DNA of 64,000 nucleotides from Ilyonectria destructans (Eukaryota; Ascomycota; Sordariomycetes; Hypocreales; Nectriaceae). Positions 56,759 to 64,000 of this stretch are shown piece after piece. The translations under genes were made by a program, and so were the position numbers. The DNA lies in contig JAHEWK010000009.1 of assembly GCA_020740775.1 (NCBI GenBank), forward strand, positions 2,046,001 through 2,110,000. Reading direction: 5' to 3'. Every line of letters begins with the position of its first letter. Positions within the stretch are counted from its first letter, which is position 1. The notes beneath the pieces were generated by a model. That model was given only the letters and a program-made list of their open reading frames with translations, made no database searches and was not told the origin of the DNA.

Positions 56759-58819
56759 TCATCTAATTGCCAGCTTAGCCTCCCCTCCCTGTCCAATGTA
56801 CTTACCGCACCACCTCTCTACCCTCTCCAACATGTCCAGCCAGAATCTCTGCTGCTCGATACTGTGCTCCTCGCCGGGGTACGCCACAAACTCGCACGGC
56901 AGTCCATGAGCTCTCAACGCGCGCCGAAAGCCCTCCGCCTGGGAAAATGGGCACCGCTCGTCCTTGTCTCCATGAAGGATCAGCATTGGTGGAATGACGG
57001 CCTCTCCCCGACGCCGTGACTCCTCTACCGCGCCTGCGACCTCCCACAGCGCGCTGCCCTGGCGGTTCCTCGTGTCGTCGCGACTGAGCGTCCAGATGGC
57101 GTTCCCGCCAGCCAGCTCGGTCTCGTACGTAGAGCCAAGATCCGACGTTATGGCGAGACTCTCAGTTTCGCAAACGCCTGCTCCCGCGATGGTGGCGTTG
57201 AAGCGCCAGCCGAGGCCGTGCAGACCGTTGCGCACGCTGCACAGGTAGGTAATGAGGCCGCCCTGGCTCCAGCCACCGACGATGAGCTTTTTCGGATCGG
57301 CAAAGCCCTTCTTGATGGCGTTGTCCGTGATGGATATCACGTCGGCGTAGTCGTATTTGCCCTGGCCGCCCATGCTGTACAGGGCGAACTTCTCGCCGCG
57401 GCCGCTGGATCCGCGATACTGCGGGAGAAGCACGCCGTAGCCCTTGGCTAGGAGGTACGGAGCCCAGTTGAAACAGGATGTGTCGAAGCAGTTGCAATCG
57501 CGGGCCGTTGGTCCTCCATGGATGATGACGAATGTCGGGAGCGGTTTCTCGGGCACCCCGTCGTTTCCCATCTTGGCGGTTGGAGTGAAGTAGAGGCCGT
57601 CCAGCTCAACCTCTCCATCTGCGGATGGGCAGGTGAGCACAGAGCAGGAGCCAAAGGCGTAGTTCTTGACTGTCTTGCCATGATCCGAGAGTTTGAGGTC
57701 GTTCTGGCCCTCCTGGACGATGAATACATCGTAAGGCGTGTTGACGTCTGACAAGCCGGCCGCGAGAATTACAGTGTTGGTGTTGGGATCCGCGAAGACG
57801 TCCCACGCCCAAACCTCGGTGTTCTTTTGGAAGAGGTCTCTCCCGCCCAGCTCGCTGATCACACTGTCAAGCCTGACGCTGCGATTCACCAGCAGCTTCC
57901 CGCCCGCCACGATGAGCGATCCAGCATCGTCATCCTCGCCGCAGGCGACCTTCACAAACTTGCTCGGGGCTGCCGCGGGATCGACGCTGTAAACAGACCG
58001 TCCTCCAGTGTCTTTGTCGTCGGGCGTGCCAGTGATGAAGTAAATTTGGCCATCGGGTGCCCAGGTCAGCGCGTACAGTTCGTTCACTACCGTGCACAGG
58101 TCCCTGACGTCGCCGGTTCCGACGTTGACGGTCGAGATGGTCGTGCCTGTTAGCATAGCCTCCTCTATGTGAGGGTTTTCGTTGGCGAAGAAGGCCACGG
58201 TCTTCCCATCAGGACTCCAGGCTATCTTGGTGATATGTCGATCCTCTGCGACGAGGGTTCTGGTGTGCTTGGATGCCACGTCAACAAGCCGCAAACGACC
58301 GTACTCCCACCGACTACCCCAGACGGCTGGATCAGGCTCGTGCTTCTCCTCCTTTTCCTTGAGCTCCGGGCTCGTCTCGTCGGGAGAAACATAGGCGATG
58401 GTCTCTCCGTTCGGTGAAAAGGCAAACATCTCAATGCCCTGTGCGTTTTCGGTTGGCGTGATGGGAGTTGCGTCGCCGCCATCCAAGCGCAGGCACCAAA
58501 TCGCGGAGCTCTCGCCCGGTTTCGAGCGGTCGGACGAGAATGCGATTTGATTTCCACTGGGATGCCAGGTCGGAGTGGTGTCGTTGAACAGACCAGCGGT
58601 CAGTTGGCGCGATGAGCCCGGCTCTGAGGTCGACGCCAGCCACAGCGTCGAGATGGGATGCTCGCCTTTGCGCTGGCCACCGTTCAGAGTTGTCGAGTAC
58701 AGAACCCTTTGGCCATCGGGCGAGAATCTGATTCTGTCGGGGATCTCGAGGTCACAGATAGCTTGAGCCAGTTCCTTGTCAAACGCGGGGTTCGCGCCGT
58801 CGTCTACGGATGGTGCCAT
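56759..58819 (-). CDS. S9-family serine peptidase (prolyl oligopeptidase fold)
   Basis: Single exon of 686 residues. The N-terminal half is a beta-propeller with TolB/WD40-like strands (RIRFSPDGQRVLYS, TPTWHPSGNQIAFSSDR, EMFAFSPNGETIAYVSPDE, KIAWSPDGKTVAFFANEN). The C-terminal half is the alpha/beta hydrolase domain: PTFVIIHGGP, LLPQYRGSSGRGEKFAL, VGGWSQGGLI with Ser518, LILHGDKDERCPFSQAE with the Asp, and YPGEEHSIEQQRFW with the His. It belongs with acylaminoacyl-peptidase/dipeptidyl-peptidase-like cytosolic members of S9C; no signal peptide or membrane anchor. It cleaves short peptides, often from the N-terminus. The gene is intact and GC-rich compared with neighbours. Confidence 0.93.
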   Translation of the reverse strand: MAPSVDDGANPAFDKELAQAICDLEIPDRIRFSPDGQRVLYSTTLNGGQRKGEHPISTLWLASTSEPGSSRQLTAGLFNDTTPTWHPSGNQIAFSSDRSKPGESSAIWCLRLDGGDATPITPTENAQGIEMFAFSPNGETIAYVSPDETSPELKEKEEKHEPDPAVWGSRWEYGRLRLVDVASKHTRTLVAEDRHITKIAWSPDGKTVAFFANENPHIEEAMLTGTTISTVNVGTGDVRDLCTVVNELYALTWAPDGQIYFITGTPDDKDTGGRSVYSVDPAAAPSKFVKVACGEDDDAGSLIVAGGKLLVNRSVRLDSVISELGGRDLFQKNTEVWAWDVFADPNTNTVILAAGLSDVNTPYDVFIVQEGQNDLKLSDHGKTVKNYAFGSCSVLTCPSADGEVELDGLYFTPTAKMGNDGVPEKPLPTFVIIHGGPTARDCNCFDTSCFNWAPYLLAKGYGVLLPQYRGSSGRGEKFALYSMGGQGKYDYADVISITDNAIKKGFADPKKLIVGGWSQGGLITYLCSVRNGLHGLGWRFNATIAGAGVCETESLAITSDLGSTYETELAGGNAIWTLSRDDTRNRQGSALWEVAGAVEESRRRGEAVIPPMLILHGDKDERCPFSQAEGFRRALRAHGLPCEFVAYPGEEHSIEQQRFWLDMLERVERWCGKYIGQGGEAKLAIR

Positions 58820-59598
58820 AGTTGGTTGCTTGATTGAAGTGGCGAAATATGAGATCGCGGAAAGCTTGTCACGGATTGAATTTGGTAGTTTTGAGGCGGT
58901 AGCGACTCAAAGGCTCAGCTGCTCTTTGATAAAAGTTAAATACCTTTCTTCGTGAGGTCTATAATCATGTCGGGATATTTCCCTTCGCCCGCTGACGCAG
59001 GTAAGAAACTAGCGAGATTTCGTACGACGTCACATCACCACCGTGACTCACGCCGACCGACTCAAGAATTCCAAGGTAGAGGTTCTAGACGCTCGATACA
59101 GTCATCTGTGAGTCTCAGCTAGGTATAATTCTTCATTTCCACTGCTTTGAAGTTGGACAATGACTGCGTCACCAAGAGACATGACACAATCGATGCTTAG
59201 TGCATACGGGCTTCCCGTGAGCCCATTGATGCCTAGACAGTAGTATCGTACCATACATATGCGTTGTTCCGAAGCTGACTTCCTCTTTCCGGTGGACCTC
59301 GTGCGGGGCAAGGATTCATCTCACTGCGTGCATCTGAATGGGACAAGAAGACCATGGTGAATCATGAATGGATGTTGGCTCGGTTTGCGCAGCTGGCAAA
59401 ATTCACCAGTAATCCAGGCCGGGGCGTGGGCTGATAGTAATTCTCGTGCTGAAAGCAGAGAAATGGAACCCTTGTATCTGTACTATGTCGAGCATGCGCA
59501 TCTCTTGACTGGCCTGTTGCTCTGAGCACACACTGACGCATTCAAAGATTTTGTGTACATTGGGCATCACATCACCACACTCGTGATAGGCCCCGTAA
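58820..59598. other. Gene-free stretch
   Basis: Divergent upstream region of the peptidase gene and the decayed 5' side of the serine-hydrolase relic. No conserved frame remains. Confidence 0.45.
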
Positions 59599-61125
59599 AA
59601 AGGCTTCGTTGCCGCGAGCCTCGCGCAGCTCTTCCATGACGAGCGCGTGCCTGTCGACTGGATGTCGCCCATCCAAGACATTCTCCCCGAGTTCAAGCCA
59701 TACAGCCCGGACCTAGATGGCACCGTTTCGGTAACCGACTTTCTCTCCCATCGCACAGGATTGTTAGGCGACATGTCGGTTGCGAACCAAGGCGACTTGG
59801 ACTTTCTGATACACCCGGCAGAGTTGCTGCCCACAGTTGCAAATCTCGAAACCGTCGCTCTATTCCGTCAAAATTGGATCTACAACAATTGGGGGTATAG
59901 CGTGGCTAGTACTGTCATTGAGAAGCTCACTAAGAAACCTTTCTACGACTACATCAACGACGCCGTTGTCGATCCTCTTGGGCTTCACAATACCACCACT
60001 CGGCCTGTCTCCGAACAAGATGCAAACTTCGCTGAAGCATACATGGCGCTGGCAGATTCAACTTTTCACCTACTCCCACGAGCCTTTCCGTTCAAGGGGA
60101 GCATATTTGAGGCGGCTGGGGGCATGTATTCGACGGTTAACGATATGCTCAAGTACGCCCAGGCCGTACTCAAGGCCGAGCGGGACCCGCAGTCCAGCCC
60201 CCTCAAGAACATGGGGATCCTCCAGAGCTATCAAGTCCCCTTTGATAGCCCGCCCAAAGGCTCTAGATTCTACGGCACGGGCTGAATTGGGAGCCAGCTG
60301 CCCGGCGTGGTGGGCCTTCAAGGAGACAATGCAGACCTCTTCAACTGGGACGAGCTACCAACACTTGGCTCCGACTCGGCTCCCGTCATGACTTACTATC
60401 ACCAAGGAGCAGCCCTCGGTTATTATTCGTCTATTTTTACCTTCCCCGAATCGCAATCTGCCGTCGTTGTCTTCACCATCTCACTTCCGCTCAACGACGC
60501 GGCCGACTGGATCGCCCAAGTCTTGGTGTCTGCGCTCTTCGGTTTCTCAAACAGTGCCTACCATGTTGAATTAGCCAGAGAGAGTCGCTGTCGTAAGTTC
60601 GCCAATGTGGCCGCCATGAGAACCGAGTTTGAGAGGATCAAGAATCATCACCCAATTGTACCGAGACCGCTAGGGGCCTACGTCGGTAGATACTACAACG
60701 ATCTTCAGAACTTCTTCATTGACATCCGTAAGCATTTAAAAAAGCCGGATTGCTTGGAACTTGATTTCCAGGGAAAAGAAACACAAGTCTACTAGCTTCG
60801 TCATCTTCAGCAAGACGTCTTTGAATGGGCACTCGATTATGACCAGTCCGCGCGGAGGGCACGGTTCGCAATCTCGGATCCCAAGTATTTTGAAATCGAT
60901 TTCCAATTGGACGAAGAAAACAAGCCGTCCTGTTTCAGATGGGCCAAATGGTCGGGCATTTGCCAAGAAGGCATGCCCATGACTCGCCATGGAGGCGATG
61001 AGACTATATCCACATCGGTCAATAGCGTCAGCGAAGACTCAGTGCCTCACGGCGAAGATGCGCGCTTTGATGGCAATGTGGTATCCTGGTCAACGGCACT
61101 TAGAATAGATCGTCTTCGTCAATAA
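59599..61125 (+). pseudogene. Beta-lactamase-fold serine hydrolase, broken
   Basis: A single frame from 59599 to 61125 matches the beta-lactamase/class-C-like serine hydrolases common in fungi: KGFVAASLAQLFHDERVPVD, VTDFLSHRTGLLG, YNNWGYSVASTVIEKLT (YxN equivalent), AAGGMYSTVNDMLKYAQAVL, YYHQGAALGYYSSIFTFPES (HxG-like). It is interrupted by TAA at 59596-59598 just before the first conserved residues, TGA at 60283-60285 where relatives have Trp (GTG then stop), and TAG at 60793-60795. The N-terminal part with the SxxK nucleophile is not found. Three breaks and a lost active-site Ser mean a pseudogene. TGG to TGA is the change expected of C-to-T mutation on the other strand. Confidence 0.78.
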
Positions 61126-62394
61126 TACGGGCTATCTCGGATGTGAATTATCGTCATGATATCTATGTGGAGGTTGTGTGTTGCTGAAGTGTCTGTGGTA
61201 CGCGATCTATACCGCAATAAGCGCTCCCCTGATTACCTGCCTCGGTGAGCGGAAAGCTGGAGGTGCGGTGGTTGACTATTGCGGGATGCTTGCCACTAGG
61301 TCAGTATCATTCTGCTGCATCCAGTTGAGTCAAGTGAATTCCTCTGATATAAGAAGTCATCATCATTAGGTCCCCGCCCTAACGATAGCCCTCGAAGACG
61401 GGAAACTAAACACAAGCCAGCGTGTGTATAACACTGTCCTGTAAGTCCCACCGTTCTCATGGAGTGGATACAGAGGGAGGAACCCTCGGCGGTGGAAAAA
61501 ACGCATACAGACCCCATCGTCCCAAATACCGATCTCGGATTAGATAAGAACGATTTTTACCAGCATTGAAGAGCTCCTCGCCTCGGTACGAGCAGACCCC
61601 AGCGACAATGCCTCTGGGTCGGGTGAAATTGCCTCGATGGAACAGCCCCGCCCGTTGCTTGAGGATCTCCATATATCTGCTCCTGGTCCAGGGACTGTTG
61701 ACAGTGGCGATGATATTCTGTACGAGACGTCAACGTCCGGCATGTTTCCTCGGGATGGGCCAGCCGCTTTTGCTGATGTTGACAAGTTATCATTCCTAGC
61801 AGATGTCATACAGATGAGTCAGTGCAGACACGGCGGCGATGCTGAACCTTCTGTTATCATGGTTCACACGGTAGGAGACCAGCCTTTGAAAAGTAACTGG
61901 CGAAGAAGCTCAATGATCCATTGAAGTGGGACGATGGGATATATGTCCTAGAACAGATGCTTCCATAAATTACCAAAATATCAGTAATGCCGTATGCGCC
62001 AACAAGGCTTCCAGAGATATGTTGTTGTGATCAATTGAGTTGAACATGCATTTGTCCCTCGGGCACGGTTTCTGACTTCTTGTAGACGGCTTGAATACCC
62101 CAGACTATATCATCGGCGTAGGACCTAGACGTAAGATGTAATTAGTATTTAATTAGTAGTAGTAACTAGAGTAGATTTTTAAGCTGTCACTAACTACTTA
62201 TATATTCTTACAATTATTTACTGCTTAGAGCAGTATTGTAAACTGGATCTGAGATTTCATAGTGGCAATTTGCTCCAAGACATTATTATTGCCGCGAAAG
62301 AGTCCGACTACCGCCCGCCCGCGCTCTCTCCTTCCCTCTCTCGCTCTGACTCTGTCGGCGAGTCCGATTCAATTTTGACGTTTGCTTTTCTGCG
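61126..62394. other. Gene-poor stretch
   Basis: A plus-strand frame ending at 61924 has an acidic, coding-looking stretch (SIEELLASVRADPSDNASGS) but no recognised domain and no clear start. It may be a relic. Confidence 0.4.
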
Positions 62395-64000
62395 CTACTT
62401 CCTCGCCCTGATAGCCCTGACTGACTTGACATCCTCAATTGATTCATCTAGCCGATGCATACCCTGGAGGGCTAGGCCAGAGTTGTCCATTTCATGAACT
62501 TGAGTAAGGTAGCTAGAGAAATTGATTCTAGCGTTCAAGATATGCTGCATATCGTCCATTCTCAGTCCGTCCCCCCGCCTCGAGGCGAGCTGTCGCGCGG
62601 CGAGAACGACGGTCTGGATGTCCCTGCCGTTAAACTCAATCAAATCTAACCGTTCGTTCTCATAACTGATCTCTGGCGCGGCCATGTTCCAGATCAGGCG
62701 GCGCGCCTCGCGTGACAGACCCACGTAGTGTACCGCGTAGTTGATGCGCGAGTGGACGGCCTCGTCGAGAACGCCGACGCGGCGCGTGGTCACAAACAAA
62801 ACGCCGTTGTACTTGTCGATGGCCTGGATGGTCTTGGCGAAGATGGCCGTGAGGTAGCTCGACTCGCTTTCCTCGCGTAGGGTCATGAACGAGTCCACTT
62901 CCTCGAGCAGTAATAGGGCTCCCCAGCGCTGCGCCAGCTGGAAGCTTCGGTTGAGGCCGAGCTCGAAGTCTGCGATGGTACCGCCCAACTCTACAGTGCC
63001 CACAAGTAAGGGGCACTTGATCTTTTCGGCCATGGCTGTGGCCGTGAAGGTCTTGCCTGTGCCGGCACCCCCGTGGAGGAGGACGATAAGGCGGTTTCTT
63101 GCACGTCCGCCAATTTGGCGGCTACTGCTTTTATGGATTTCCATTTGCGACGTAACAAGGTCAGACATTGTGTATTTTTCCGTCTCAGGGAGGATCAATT
63201 TGTCGAACAAGTCGTCTTGGAAATAAACGTCACGGACTTCATCGACGTTAACAATTTCTGAATTTTGTCAGCTTTGCCTTAGGTCCTGTCTCGCCACAGG
63301 CTGATGGACGACTGGTTAAATTGATGCGCTGGAAACTTACTCCATTCCCCTTCACCAAGGACGTATGAGGCCATCGTTGGAGGACAAACCATCAATATTC
63401 GAGGTTTCAAATTGTGGTGCGAGACAACTTGGAACTCATCTTCGAGTTCCTCGGCCAATTCAGGCTCGAGCGTCCTGGCACCCTGGTCGATAACAATTCG
63501 AATGGATTCTTGGATGCGAGTGTAAACTGGTTAGCAAGTGTTGAATTACTGACGCAACGTTGAAATGACAATACCCCATTCTTATCAACCTGCTGATAAT
63601 GTATGCCGCTACCCAGTTCCCAGTATCGTCGCCCGCGCGCAATCAGTTTCGTACGCTTCTCATACTCGTCAACCAGGTATCCGGACGGGATGTACTTCAA
63701 GCTGGTGATGGCCTTCTCGCCCAGAAACTGCGAAATCAAGAAGTCGTGGTAGCGTTTCGCAAAGTACCTGCCATTGTGATCGACAGACCAGGCATGGATC
63801 TGAAGCGCCCCGTACGTGCCAGCTGGGTCCTTTTCCATGCCGCTGAGCCGATCCACGATGAACGCCCGGAGCTGGTTGCTATTGAGGGTGTAGATGACGG
63901 AATTCTGGGGATAGATCATGTGCAACTGCGAGAAGCTCAGCGACCGGCACCGCCGCTCCTGGATCTCAATCAGCTTCTGGGGCACTAGGGGCAGCTCGTC
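62395..64000 (-). CDS. AAA+ ATPase, 5' part beyond right edge
   Basis: The C-terminal exon (62395 to about 63256) holds the AAA module: Walker A LLHGGAGTGKTFTA, Walker B LLLLEEVDSF, sensor-1 VLFVTTRRV, arginine-finger-like region DEAVHSRINYAVHY and a second-region helix. It joins by an intron (about 63257-63340, GTAAGT) to VLGEGEW. A further intron near 63540-63590 precedes an exon reaching the edge (RSLSFSQLHMIYPQNSVIYT onward). This fits a fungal family with an N-terminal DUF7025-like region and one AAA domain. Walker B has Glu where Asp is usual. Role unknown; such proteins are numerous in fungi. The N-terminus is missing from the window. Confidence 0.82.

Noticed and set aside
56802..58766. 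Many long secondary frames over the S9 peptidase gene
   Set aside because: They follow from high GC at third positions of the real gene and carry no domain.
61563..61924. Acidic plus-strand frame SIEELLASVRADPSD...
   Set aside because: Looks partly coding but has no start, no splice-compatible upstream exon I could defend and no recognised family.
1..64000. Search by eye for tRNA genes and CRISPR-like arrays
   Set aside because: No convincing tRNA A/B box pair was noticed, and no regularly spaced repeat-spacer array; by-eye search can miss tRNAs, so a covariance-model scan would be decisive.

Overview
The window looks like nuclear DNA of a filamentous ascomycete (Pezizomycotina). Evidence: genes on both strands broken by short GT-AG introns (about 45-105 nt) with CTRAC-like branch sites; three Zn2Cys6 regulators; a HET-domain protein; a STAND-type N-terminal domain; fungal-only membrane families; and short gene relics carrying nonsense codons or frameshifts. 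Genus cannot be told from sequence alone. Exon joins below were worked out by hand from frame, splice consensus and family motifs.

Layout. 0-3.5 kb: end of an unknown gene, a decayed membrane-protein fragment, and a STAND-like N-terminal domain joined to a Ras-like GTPase. 3.5-5.8 kb: AT-rich, repeat-bearing island with a 26-nt poly-C run. 5.9-8.2 kb: HET-domain gene. 8.2-15 kb: gene-poor, with a retroposon-like tail, a possible Mutator-type fragment and two related small cysteine-rich genes. 15-24 kb: amino-acid permease (apparently with two 3-nt micro-exons), DUF3445 haem-type oxidoreductase, Zn2Cys6 regulator, secreted type-B carboxylesterase. 24-30 kb: two divergent seven-TM-like paralogues (DUF7702-like) among short dispersed repeats, then another Zn2Cys6 regulator. 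31-33 kb: F-box-like protein.

33-41 kb is the most coherent block: trans-3-hydroxy-L-proline dehydratase, an anion/allantoate-type MFS carrier, a Zn2Cys6 regulator, and an ornithine-cyclodeaminase/mu-crystallin family gene. Dehydration of trans-3-hydroxy-L-proline gives delta1-pyrroline-2-carboxylate, which members of the last family can reduce to L-proline, so the four genes read as a catabolic cluster. The reductase frame carries two in-frame stops, the first inside the readthrough-type context TGA-CTA.

41-64 kb: a TPR-like protein, a sugar-porter-like MFS carrier with a GC-AG intron, a DUF3433-type membrane protein, an NmrA-like relic, a DsbA/FrnE-like oxidoreductase, a GDSL/SGNH hydrolase, an S9 peptidase, a broken beta-lactamase-fold serine hydrolase, and an AAA ATPase running off the right edge. 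The mix of accessory enzymes, incompatibility-type genes and relics suggests a variable rather than core region.
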